The position numbers and the translations under genes were made by a program. From contig JAPPHB010000083.1 of NCBI GenBank assembly GCA_028821195.1, forward strand, positions 62,001 through 126,000: a stretch of 64,000 nt of DNA, read 5' to 3'. The stretch is from Gammaproteobacteria bacterium (GTDB lineage: Bacteria > Gemmatimonadota > Gemmatimonadetes > Longimicrobiales > Gaopeijiaceae). Of the stretch, positions 22,562 through 31,586 are shown piece after piece. Positions within the stretch are counted from its first letter, which is position 1, and each line of letters opens with the position of its first letter. The notes below the pieces were generated by a model that saw only the letters and a program-made list of their open reading frames with translations, was not told where the DNA came from and made no database searches.

Positions 22562-23581
22562 ATGAGTGCACCGGCGCGCCGGGCTGGCCGCGGGCCGTGC
22601 GTCCGGGTTACGCGCTCTGGTGCCGTCGAGTCTGTGCATCGGGTGCATGTGGCGGTAGCCGATGCCCGCGGGCGGCTGATCGGCGGTTGTGGCGACGCGG
22701 GGCGCGTGGCGTTCTATCGGTCGGCCGCGAAGCCCTTCCAGGCGCTTCCGCTGGTGGAGGACGGCGTCCTTGAAAGGTTCGGTTTCACGGAAGAGGAGCT
22801 GGCGCTGTGTTGCGCGTCCCACAACGCCGAACGCGGACACCTGGCTCTGGCCCGAAGCATGCTGGCCAGGGCGGGACTGGACGAGCGCGCGCTGGAGTGC
22901 GGGCCGCACCCGTCTCTGCGGCCGGAACGGGCGCGCGAGCTGTGGGCACGGGGCGTTCGCCTGGGCGCCGTGCACAACAACTGTTCGGGAAAACACGCGG
23001 GGATGCTCGCGCTGGCGGTGGCCAACGGCTGGCCTCCCGAGGGATACCTCGAGCCCGGCCATCCCGTGCAGCAGCGCATGCGCGCCGAGATCGCGCGCTG
23101 GACGGGGGTGGCCGCATCGGAACTCGTGACGGGCACCGACGGATGCGGCGTGGTGACCTTCGCGCTCCCGCTGGCGGACATGGCGGCGTCCTTCGCGCGT
23201 CTCACGGCGGCGGCGGATGCGGGAGAACCCGCGGCGCGCATCGTGGGCGCGATGACGGGGCATCCGTTCGCGGTCGCGGGCACGGGTCGTGTCTGTACGG
23301 CGGTCATGGAACGGCTGGGTGGACGGGTGTTCGTCAAGACGGGCGCCGAGGGCGTGTACTGCGGAGGCGTGCGCGGGCGCGGCCTGGGCTTCGCTCTCAA
23401 GGTGGAAGACGGGGCCCGGCGCGCGAGCGACGTTGCGCTTGTCGGGGTGCTGTCGGATCTGGGCGTGGCGGACGCGGACGACATCGCGGCGCTTGCCCGG
23501 GGGCGCGTGGAGGTGCTCAATACCCTGGGGGTGGATGTGGGACGGATCGAGAACGCGTTCCGGGTTGAAGTGGATCGGTGA
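22562..23581 (+). CDS. L-asparaginase II (Rhizobium-type thermolabile asparaginase family); GTG at 22550 is an alternative start
   Basis: RSAAKPFQALPLVEDG, CASHNAERGHLA, HNNCSGKHAGMLALA, GTDGCGVVTFALPL. Confidence 0.92.
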   Translation: MSAPARRAGRGPCVRVTRSGAVESVHRVHVAVADARGRLIGGCGDAGRVAFYRSAAKPFQALPLVEDGVLERFGFTEEELALCCASHNAERGHLALARSMLARAGLDERALECGPHPSLRPERARELWARGVRLGAVHNNCSGKHAGMLALAVANGWPPEGYLEPGHPVQQRMRAEIARWTGVAASELVTGTDGCGVVTFALPLADMAASFARLTAAADAGEPAARIVGAMTGHPFAVAGTGRVCTAVMERLGGRVFVKTGAEGVYCGGVRGRGLGFALKVEDGARRASDVALVGVLSDLGVADADDIAALARGRVEVLNTLGVDVGRIENAFRVEVDR

Positions 23582-24303
23582 GCGGTACGCCTGGGGATGG
23601 GATCGTGCGCGCGCCGGCGCTCACCCCGGCGGAGCGGTCGCTGGTGAGGGTGAGCGCCGCACTGGCTGCGGGACGCGAGGACGCCCTCCGCGCCGCGCTG
23701 GCGGAGGCGGCACGCACCGCCGACGCAACCGAGGTGGAGGAGGCGCTGTTGCAGAGCTATCTGTTCGTGGGATATCCGGCCGCGCTGGCTGCGCTTGCCG
23801 CGTGGCGGGAGGTCGGCCCGGCACCACCCGCGGAGGCCAGCCCCGACGACTGGCCGGGTTGGGCGCGTCGGGGCGCGGCGCTCTGCCGGCGCGTCTACTC
23901 CACGCAGCACCGCGAGCTGCGCGACAGCGTCCGGAGCCTGCACCCGGACATGGAGCGGTGGATGGTGGTGGAAGGCTACGGGAAGGTGCTCGCCCGCCCC
24001 GGGCTGGCCCCGCTCGCCCGGGAGTACTGCATCGCGGCGCTGCTCGCCGTGGCCGACGCGGGTCCGCAGCTGTATTCGCACCTGCGCGGGGGGCTCAACC
24101 TGGGAGCGTCGGCGGATGCACTGGCGGAGACCCTGGCGGTGGCTGCCCGCTTCATGGACGACGCCCGAAGCGAGGCCGCGCGCGCCACGTTGCGCCGGGT
24201 GCTGTCCCGCCGCGGCGGAGTGAGAAGGGAGGAGCGGGACGGTGGGAAGTGCGGCGACCGGCATGCCGATGAGGCCGCGGGCCCGGGCGGGGCGGAGGAA
24301 TAG
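23578..24303 (+). CDS. Carboxymuconolactone decarboxylase-like family protein
   Basis: LAREYCIAALLAVADAGPQLYSHLRGGLNLGASADALAETL resembles the CMD core. Confidence 0.7.
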   Translation: MSGTPGDGIVRAPALTPAERSLVRVSAALAAGREDALRAALAEAARTADATEVEEALLQSYLFVGYPAALAALAAWREVGPAPPAEASPDDWPGWARRGAALCRRVYSTQHRELRDSVRSLHPDMERWMVVEGYGKVLARPGLAPLAREYCIAALLAVADAGPQLYSHLRGGLNLGASADALAETLAVAARFMDDARSEAARATLRRVLSRRGGVRREERDGGKCGDRHADEAAGPGGAEE

Positions 24304-24306
24304 CGG

Positions 24307-25299
24307 ATGGGGGAGGGGATCTTCGTCGACCGTGCCGTCATCGAGGTGGCTGCGGGAACCGGCGGGTCGGGGGCGGAGGCGTTCCGGCGCGAGAAGGGCA
24401 CGCCGCGCGGCGGGCCCTCCGGGGGAGACGGCGGCCGCGGGGGGGATGTGGTGCTGGTCACGGACCCTCAGCTGTCGACCCTGCTCGATTTCAGCTATCG
24501 GCGTCACTACAGAGCGGAGAGGGGGCAGCACGGAGGGGGCAACAACCGCACCGGCCGCAGCGGCGCGGACCGGGTGGTGTCCGTCCCGCCGGGTACCACC
24601 GTGCGGGACGCCGGCACCTCGGAATTCATGGGGGAACTGCTCGCGGCCAACGACCGGGTGGTGGTCGCCCGCGGGGGGCGGGGGGGGCGGGGCAATGCCC
24701 GCTTCGCCTCGTCGCGCAACCAAGCCCCGACGCGATGGGAGCCCGGCGCGGAGGGAGAGGCGCGGCGCATCGAACTCGAGCTCAGGCTGATCGCGGATGT
24801 CGGCCTGGTCGGTGAACCCAACGCCGGCAAGTCGACCCTGCTCTCGAGCGTTTCGGCGGCCCGGCCGAAGGTGGCGGACTATCCCTTTACCACGCTCGTC
24901 CCCAGCCTGGGGGTGGTTCACCTGCCCGACTTCCGATCCTTCGTGCTGGCCGACATCCCGGGCATCATCGAGGGTGCCCACGAGGGGAAGGGGCTGGGGC
25001 TCCGCTTCCTGCGCCACGTCGAGCGCACGCGCACGCTGGTCTACCTGATTCCGGCCGACTCGAGCGATCCCCAGGCGGAGTACGGGCGCCTGCGCTCCGA
25101 GCTGCGGAGCCACTCCCGCGCGCTGGCCGCAAGGGAGCATTGCCTTGTGGTGTCCAAGATGGACCTGGTGGATCCCGGCGAGGCGGCGCCCCGCATTGAA
25201 GCCCCCGACGCCTGGGGGTCCTTCGCGGTGTCGGCGGTGACCCGCCGAGGTCTCGACGAACTGTGCGAAGCGCTCTGGCGGCGAACCCGGCCGAGGTGA
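24307..25299 (+). CDS. obg: GTPase Obg/CgtA
   Basis: Gly-rich Obg domain and G1 GEPNAGKSTLLSSVSAARPKVADYPFTTLVPSLGVV. Confidence 0.96.
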   Translation: MGEGIFVDRAVIEVAAGTGGSGAEAFRREKGTPRGGPSGGDGGRGGDVVLVTDPQLSTLLDFSYRRHYRAERGQHGGGNNRTGRSGADRVVSVPPGTTVRDAGTSEFMGELLAANDRVVVARGGRGGRGNARFASSRNQAPTRWEPGAEGEARRIELELRLIADVGLVGEPNAGKSTLLSSVSAARPKVADYPFTTLVPSLGVVHLPDFRSFVLADIPGIIEGAHEGKGLGLRFLRHVERTRTLVYLIPADSSDPQAEYGRLRSELRSHSRALAAREHCLVVSKMDLVDPGEAAPRIEAPDAWGSFAVSAVTRRGLDELCEALWRRTRPR

Positions 25300-26432
25300 C
25301 CGTCGTGCCCGACGCATCGACCGTCCCCGTGGCGGAGGCGCCGCTCGATGTCATGGACGACGAGGTCGTCGCCCGGATTCACTGGACCCTCCACGAGGGA
25401 CTGGGGGCGGTGACCCTGCGGCAACTCATCGACAAGTTCGGTTCCGCCCGCAAGGCGTTCTCCGCAGACAAGGAGAAGCTGCCGCGGCAGGCCCGCCGGG
25501 CGCGTGATGCGCGCAATACCACCCGCCCGCTCGAGGAAGTGCTCGCCATTGCACGGCGGGCAGGGGCGTTGGCGACCGGATACCGACTGTCCGGGTTTCC
25601 CGAGCGGCTGAAGCACCTGCACCATCCACCGCCGCTGCTTTTTCTGCGCGGAGATCCGTCCCTGCTGCACCCTCCGGCCGTGGCCGTGGTCGGGTCGCGC
25701 AAGGCCAGCGAGTACGGGCGCGGCATGGCGCGCAGCATGGGGGAGGGGCTGGCCCGGGCGGGAGTGGCGGTCGTGAGCGGGCTGGCGCTGGGAATCGACG
25801 GCGCCGCGCATCGGGGAGCGCTGGCCGCCGGTGGAGGCACGATAGCGGTCCTGGGGTGCGGCCCCGACGTAGCCTATCCGCCCTACCACCGCCGGCTCTT
25901 CCGGGACATTCTCGAGAGAGGTCTGGTGGTCTCCGAGTTTCTTCCCGGCGAGGCGCCTCTACCGCACCACTTCCCCCGGCGCAACCGGTTGATTGCCGGT
26001 CTGTCGAAGGCGGTGGTGGTCGTCGAGGCCGCCAGGAGGAGCGGCGCTTTGATCACCGTCGAGCACGCCCTGGAACTCGGCCGCGACGTGTTTGCAGTTC
26101 CGGGAACGGTCGGTCGTCCCCGGAGCGAGGGAGCCAACGCCCTGATCCGCGACGGAGCCGGCCTGGTTACGAGCGCCCACGACGTTCTCTTCGGAACCGG
26201 CCTCGCGCACGCATTGCCGGAGGCGCGCTCCCGCGACCGGATCCCCTCTGGAATGGACGCCCGCCAGCGGGCCCTGTGGGACGCGCTGGAGACGGAGCCC
26301 GACCACATCGACCTCCTGGCCCGAAGAGCCCGCCTGGACATCGCGACCGCGGCGGCGACCTTGTCGATCATGGAGGTTCACGGATGGGTGCGGCGCGCGC
26401 CGGGGCTGCGCTTTGCCAGATCCCCCACCTGA
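25296..26432 (+). CDS. dprA: DNA processing protein DprA
   Basis: VAVVGSRKASEYGRGMARSMGEGLARAGVAVVSGLALGIDGAAHRGAL; PRRNRLIAGLSKAVVVVEA; FAVPG. Confidence 0.93.
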   Translation: MTVVPDASTVPVAEAPLDVMDDEVVARIHWTLHEGLGAVTLRQLIDKFGSARKAFSADKEKLPRQARRARDARNTTRPLEEVLAIARRAGALATGYRLSGFPERLKHLHHPPPLLFLRGDPSLLHPPAVAVVGSRKASEYGRGMARSMGEGLARAGVAVVSGLALGIDGAAHRGALAAGGGTIAVLGCGPDVAYPPYHRRLFRDILERGLVVSEFLPGEAPLPHHFPRRNRLIAGLSKAVVVVEAARRSGALITVEHALELGRDVFAVPGTVGRPRSEGANALIRDGAGLVTSAHDVLFGTGLAHALPEARSRDRIPSGMDARQRALWDALETEPDHIDLLARRARLDIATAAATLSIMEVHGWVRRAPGLRFARSPT

Positions 26433-26438
26433 CGACCC

Positions 26439-27659
26439 ATGGACGAAGTGCCGCCGGCTACCCGCAGCAAGTGCGGGACGCACTCTCGGGAAGCGCCGTC
26501 TTCGCTGGATGGCGCGACGTCATCCGTCTACGTGCACGCGCCCTTCTGCGTGCGTCGCTGCTTCTACTGCGACTTCGCCGTAACGGTCGACCGCGAGGGT
26601 GGGCATGACGCCTGGCTGCGGGCGATCTCCATGGAATGGGACCAGATTCGGCGAGAGGAACTGTTCTCATTCCCGGAACCCCTCGAGACGCTCTACGTCG
26701 GCGGAGGCACGCCGTCCCTACTGGGTACCGGCGCCATGGATGGACTCGCATCCGTTCTCGGTTCGCGCCTTCTGAGCCATCCCTTCCTGGAGTGGACGGC
26801 TGAGGCGAATCCGGAGAGCTTCACTCCCGGCATCGCGCGAGCCTGGCGAGAGGCGGGTGTGAATCGCGTCAGCCTGGGCGTACAGAGCTTCCACGAGCCG
26901 TCGCTGCGCTGGATGGGACGCCTGCACGGTTCCGCAGGCGCCGCGGAGGCGGTGCGCAACGCCCGTCGGGCCGGCTTCGGAAATGTGAACGCGGACCTTA
27001 TCTTCGGTCTTCCGGGGCGCCTGGCGCGGGACTGGGACGACGACCTCGAACGCTTGCTCGACCTCGGCGTCGAACACATGAGTCTCTACGGGCTGACGGT
27101 GGAGCCGCGCACGCCCCTGGGGCGGGCTGTGGCCGACGGGCGCGAGCGGGTCGCCTCCGAGGGTCGGTACCGCGACGAGTATCGGGCGGCAGTGGAACGG
27201 CTCACCGGGGCGGGCTACCTTCACTACGAGGTCAGCAGTTTCGCCATCCCGGGCCGGGAGTCGCGCCACAACGAGGTGTACTGGTCGGGCCGTCCCTACC
27301 TGGGTCTGGGAAATGGGGCGCACAGCTTTCGCAAGCCCTTGCGCCGCTGGAACCTGCGTGACTGGAAGGAATACAGTACATCGGTCGCGAAGGGGGACTC
27401 CGCGATCGCGGGACACGAGTTGCTGAAGCGGGCCGAGCTGCGCCTGGAGCGGATCTGGCTGGGACTCCGCGCACGCAGGGGTGTTTCCCTCGCGTCGATT
27501 CCCGCGCGAGCGGCGGCCGTGACGGAGCGATGGATGCGGAAGGATTGGGCCCGGGCCGAAGCCGGCAGACTTCGCCTTACGGTTGAAGGCTGGCTGCTGC
27601 TCGACGCTCTCGCCATCGAATTGGACGAAGCAGTGACGAATCGAAGGAACGGGGAATGA
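26439..27659 (+). CDS. hemW: HemW-like radical SAM protein (coproporphyrinogen III oxidase-like)
   Basis: SSVYVHAPFCVRRCFYCDFAV (CxxxCxxC), TLYVGGGTPSLL, NRVSLGVQSF, NADLIFGLPG. Confidence 0.93.
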   Translation: MDEVPPATRSKCGTHSREAPSSLDGATSSVYVHAPFCVRRCFYCDFAVTVDREGGHDAWLRAISMEWDQIRREELFSFPEPLETLYVGGGTPSLLGTGAMDGLASVLGSRLLSHPFLEWTAEANPESFTPGIARAWREAGVNRVSLGVQSFHEPSLRWMGRLHGSAGAAEAVRNARRAGFGNVNADLIFGLPGRLARDWDDDLERLLDLGVEHMSLYGLTVEPRTPLGRAVADGRERVASEGRYRDEYRAAVERLTGAGYLHYEVSSFAIPGRESRHNEVYWSGRPYLGLGNGAHSFRKPLRRWNLRDWKEYSTSVAKGDSAIAGHELLKRAELRLERIWLGLRARRGVSLASIPARAAAVTERWMRKDWARAEAGRLRLTVEGWLLLDALAIELDEAVTNRRNGE

Positions 27660-28738
27660 CGATGCGGACTGGGCGATTGCGCGAGCGCATCGTTGTCCGC
27701 GAGGAGTTGACGCCTCGAGAACGACAGGTTCTGGAGGCCGTGGTGCGCACCTACGTGGATACGGCCGGCCCGGTAGGCAGCCACTCGGTGAACCGGCGCT
27801 GGAAGCTGGGGGTGTCGTCCGCCACCATCCGTAACACCATGGCGGAGCTGGAGTCCAAGGGATACCTGGCCCGGCCGCACGCGTCCGCCGGCCGGGTGCC
27901 GACCGACACTGCGTACCGGTACTTCGTCGACCGGCTCATCCGCCCTGCGCCGCTGACCAACGCTGAGCGCGGCCGCATCGAGGAGGAACTCGACCCGGAT
28001 GCCGCCTCCCCGATCGAGCGCCTGGTACGGCGAACCACCCGCGCCCTCAGCCTGATCAGCCACGAGCTGGGCCTGGGGCTGGTGCCGAGCCTGGACTCGG
28101 CGGTACTCGAGAAGATCGAACTCATCCGGCTATCATCGCACAAGGCGCTCATGGTGGCGAGCGTGCGCAACGGCCTGGTGCGCACGGTTTACGTCGATCT
28201 TCCGCTGGAGATTCCGCGAGATACCCTGGTGACCCTCACGGTCATCCTCAACGAGCGCCTCGCCGGGCTCACCTTCGCGGACCTGAGGGAGTCGCTGCCC
28301 GAACGCCTGCGCGATCCGGGCACGGAGAGCGATACCGCCACCGAGCTGCTGAACATCTTCATGGAGTCCGCCCAGTCGCTGCTGGACTGGCCGGAGACCG
28401 GTGGATCGCCCGTGCTCTTCGGGCAGACTTCGGTGCTTGCCAGCCAGCCGGAGTTCACCAGCGGCCAGCGGCTCAAGAGCCTTATCGAATTGACCGAGCG
28501 CAACCAGCTGATGGAGAGCGTCCTGAGCAACCGCAGCCACAGCGGCGGACTGCGCATCACGATTGGCCGGGAGCATAAGGACGAAGCGTTGTCCGGCTTC
28601 ACGCTCGTGACCGCCGAGTACCATGTGGGCGGGCTCAAAGGGGTGGTGGGGGTGATCGGCCCCACGCGCATGCCCTACGAAAAGGTCATCAGCCTGGTGG
28701 GCTACACTTCTTCACTCGTGAACGACATTCTGCGCTGA
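27656..28738 (+). CDS. hrcA: Heat-inducible transcriptional repressor HrcA
   Basis: LTPRERQVLEAVVRTYVDTAGPVGSHSVNRRWKLGVSSATIRNTMAELESKGYLARPHASAGRVPTDTAYRYFVD. Confidence 0.97.
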   Translation: MTMRTGRLRERIVVREELTPRERQVLEAVVRTYVDTAGPVGSHSVNRRWKLGVSSATIRNTMAELESKGYLARPHASAGRVPTDTAYRYFVDRLIRPAPLTNAERGRIEEELDPDAASPIERLVRRTTRALSLISHELGLGLVPSLDSAVLEKIELIRLSSHKALMVASVRNGLVRTVYVDLPLEIPRDTLVTLTVILNERLAGLTFADLRESLPERLRDPGTESDTATELLNIFMESAQSLLDWPETGGSPVLFGQTSVLASQPEFTSGQRLKSLIELTERNQLMESVLSNRSHSGGLRITIGREHKDEALSGFTLVTAEYHVGGLKGVVGVIGPTRMPYEKVISLVGYTSSLVNDILR

Positions 28739-28751
28739 GCGCGGGGTCCGA

Positions 28752-29897
28752 ATGGCAGACTACTACGAGACCCTGGGGGTGTCCCGGGGCGCGGACGTGC
28801 AGGAGATCCGGAAGGCGTACAGGCGTCTGGCGATGCAGCACCACCCGGATCGCAATCAGGGTTCGCGGGAGGCGGAGGAGCGTTTCAAGGAAGTCACCCG
28901 CGCGTACGAGGTTCTGAGCAATCCGGAGAAGAGGGAGGTCTACGACCGGTACGGGGAGCGGGGGCTGAAGCGCGGCCAGGGAGGGGCCGGCTTTGGCGGC
29001 TTCGACTTCTCGGACGCGATCGAGATCTTCATGCGGGACTTCGGCAGCGGAGGCGGCTTCGGAGACCTGTTCGGCCGCCGTTCGCCGGGCACCCCGCGCA
29101 GCCGGAGAGGGAAGGGCATTCGGCTGCGGCTTCCCCTCACGCTGGCCGAGGTCGCGAGCGGAGTCGACAAGCGCTTGCGGGTAAGCCTGCTCGATCCCTG
29201 CGAGGATTGTGGGGCCACAGGCGCGCGCGGTGCCGGACCGACGCTCTGTCCCGGGTGCAGCGGCACCGGCCAGGAGCGCATCAGCCAGCGTTCTCCCTTT
29301 GGGCAGTTCGTGAGCGTGCAACCGTGCCGCAGATGCGGCGGGGAGGGACAGGTCATCCAGGATCCCTGCCCCGCATGCCGCGGAGAGGGAAGGGTTCGCG
29401 AGGAATCCACCGTCACGGTGGAGGTCCCGGCGGGCGTCTCCTCGGAGAACTACATCACCCTGCGCGGGCAGGGAAATGCCGGACCCCGGGGGGGGCCGCG
29501 CGGCGACATCACCGTCTTGATCGCCGTGGAGGATCATCCCGACTTCAGGAGGGACGGCAACGACCTCGTCCACGAGCTTCACGTGACCTTCACGCAGGCC
29601 GCGTTGGGCGATCGCCTGGAGGTGCCGACCGTCGAGGGCAGCGCGCCCCTTTCGGTGCCCGCCGGGGTCCAGACCGGCGAGATGTTGCGCATGCGCGGCC
29701 TGGGTGTGCCGGATCTGGACGGCGGCATGCGGGGCGACCAGCTTGTGCGCGTGGTCGTATGGACCCCCGAGAACCTCGACCGTCGTCAGCGGGAGGCGCT
29801 GGAACGGTTGCGGGAGGTGGAGGATCCGGTTCCCGAGGATGCGGGGCGCGGCAGGAGGGGGTTCTGGGCCCGCGTGAAGGAAGCCTTCGTCCCGTAG
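28752..29897 (+). CDS. dnaJ: Chaperone DnaJ
   Basis: J domain with HPD, four CxxCxGxG zinc motifs, C-terminal substrate domains. Confidence 0.96.
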   Translation: MADYYETLGVSRGADVQEIRKAYRRLAMQHHPDRNQGSREAEERFKEVTRAYEVLSNPEKREVYDRYGERGLKRGQGGAGFGGFDFSDAIEIFMRDFGSGGGFGDLFGRRSPGTPRSRRGKGIRLRLPLTLAEVASGVDKRLRVSLLDPCEDCGATGARGAGPTLCPGCSGTGQERISQRSPFGQFVSVQPCRRCGGEGQVIQDPCPACRGEGRVREESTVTVEVPAGVSSENYITLRGQGNAGPRGGPRGDITVLIAVEDHPDFRRDGNDLVHELHVTFTQAALGDRLEVPTVEGSAPLSVPAGVQTGEMLRMRGLGVPDLDGGMRGDQLVRVVVWTPENLDRRQREALERLREVEDPVPEDAGRGRRGFWARVKEAFVP

Positions 29898-29907
29898 CAG
29901 CAGTCCC

Positions 29908-30834
29908 GTGGATGCATCCGCCCGGGCACCGGAGAGCGGCGAGGCACCTTCCGTGATACCCGACCGCTGGCTCACCGTCGTCGCCGGCGTACCCGACTCC
30001 GCCGCGGTCGGCGTGGTGGCCGCGCTACTCGTGCACAGGGGTGCGCGCGCCGTGGTGGAGCAGGCGGACGGGACGCTCCTCACCCATTTCCCGCCCCCCG
30101 GCGACATCGCCGCGTTTCTGGCCGCCCTCGGCAGCGAACTGAACGGGGCAGCCGGCCGGACAGTCGATCTGAGCTGGCGCTGGCAGCCGCACGAGGAGTG
30201 GGCGGAGACCTGGAGGCGGGGACTCGGCCCCACGCGGGTCAGTCGCCGCATCACCGTGGCGCCGACCTGGGACGTCCCCCCCGAGCCGGATGGGGGCGTG
30301 CTGATCACCCTCGACCCCGGTATGGCGTTCGGCACCGCCCGCCACGCCTCGACCCGTTGCGCCCTGCGGTTGCTCGACGCCGCGGTTCGCCCCGGGGCCG
30401 CCATCGCCGACGTGGGCACGGGTACCGGAATCCTTGCCATCGCCGCGGCCGGGCTCGGCGCCGGTCGCGTGCTGGCCGCGGACGGCGATCCCTTCGCGTG
30501 TGCCGCAGCCCGCGTCAACGTGGACGCCAACCAGGCCGCGCATGCGGTCGAAATCCACGAGCGGAGGGTTTCGCCCGACTGGCTCGCGGCGCACCACCCC
30601 CTCGACGGCGTGGCCGCCAACATCGAGAGCGGGGTGCTGACCGCTCTTCTGCCGGGATTTGCAGGCGCCCTGGCGCCGGGCGGATGGCTGGTGGTGTCGG
30701 GGCTGCTCGCCGAAGAGTCAGGCGACTTCGCCTACGAGGCCGCGCCCTTCGGTTTCCGTCTCCGGGACGACGAGGCCGAAGACGGCTGGTGGGCAGGCAC
30801 CTTCCGCCTCGTCCCCGGGTCGGCGGACGGGTAG
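29908..30834 (+). CDS. prmA: Ribosomal protein L11 methyltransferase
   Basis: LDPGMAFGTARHASTRCALRLLD, AIADVGTGTGILAIAAAGLGAGRVLAADGDPFA. Confidence 0.92.
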   Translation: MDASARAPESGEAPSVIPDRWLTVVAGVPDSAAVGVVAALLVHRGARAVVEQADGTLLTHFPPPGDIAAFLAALGSELNGAAGRTVDLSWRWQPHEEWAETWRRGLGPTRVSRRITVAPTWDVPPEPDGGVLITLDPGMAFGTARHASTRCALRLLDAAVRPGAAIADVGTGTGILAIAAAGLGAGRVLAADGDPFACAAARVNVDANQAAHAVEIHERRVSPDWLAAHHPLDGVAANIESGVLTALLPGFAGALAPGGWLVVSGLLAEESGDFAYEAAPFGFRLRDDEAEDGWWAGTFRLVPGSADG

Positions 30835-31286
30835 GCAAACCGCACCCCGGCCGCGTTGCGCCGCTCCCGCAGGCGCCGATGCTCCCTCAGCAGTCGGAAC
30901 CAGCGGTTGACGGCAGAGGGTGACTTCACATCCAGGCTGCGGGCGAGACAGGCGAGGGTGCGGTGGTTCCAGCGCACCAGCGGGTCGCCGTGCATGTACC
31001 GTCGATCGTCGGTCTCAAGAAGGACCACCCATGGGCAGGGCGTGAGATACTGCTCCGAGAGCGCATCGGCGTAGGGTCCCGGCGACTGGTGCAGGTGGCC
31101 GGTGCTCCACGCTCCCCGCATGGGATCGAGGAGGCGGTACCGCTCGGGGTGGTGGAGCACAGCCTCGACAACCTCGCGAGCTCCGGGTTCCGCCTCGCCG
31201 TCGCGTCCGAGCCTGTGCACGAGGGTGTCCAGGCTGGCGGCGATCATCGAGGTCTCCGACATCACTCGGCCGATCCGGTCCGCCAT
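30732..31286 (-). CDS. Conserved-looking hypothetical protein, convergent overlap with prmA 3' end
   Basis: MADRIGRVMSETSMIAASLDTLVHRLG...VVLLETDDRRYMHGDPLVRWNHRTLACLARSLDVKSPSAVNRWFRLLREHRRLRER has balanced protein-like composition and an HTH-like segment; start at 31286. Confidence 0.6.
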   Translation of the reverse strand: MADRIGRVMSETSMIAASLDTLVHRLGRDGEAEPGAREVVEAVLHHPERYRLLDPMRGAWSTGHLHQSPGPYADALSEQYLTPCPWVVLLETDDRRYMHGDPLVRWNHRTLACLARSLDVKSPSAVNRWFRLLREHRRLRERRNAAGVRFAYPSADPGTRRKVPAHQPSSASSSRRRKPKGAAS

Positions 31287-31586
31287 CTCGGTCAACCAGA
31301 ACCTCCGTCTTTTCGAGCAGGTCGCGCTGTCACCGGGAGGTTCCCGGAAATGAGTCCCAGATAGGTTAGGCTCTGGAGGCGGGCTCTCCCATGGCCGGAT
31401 GGGACGTTTCGCGATCGTAGCGACGGTCCTGGTGCTTTCCTGTCCCGCGGAGATGGTTTCCGTGACAGGAGCGACCGGTCCCTCTGCCGCGTTGACCCCT
31501 CTGACAGCGCCGGATACCTTCCTTCCCCAATCCGCGACCACCCGCCCGCGCCGTCGGGGAGGGCGGTGCATGAACGCGCCATCCTG

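Noticed and set aside
27640-27700. Possible CIRCE operator near hrcA
   Set aside because: No TTAGCACTC/GAGTGCTAA-like arms found on inspection
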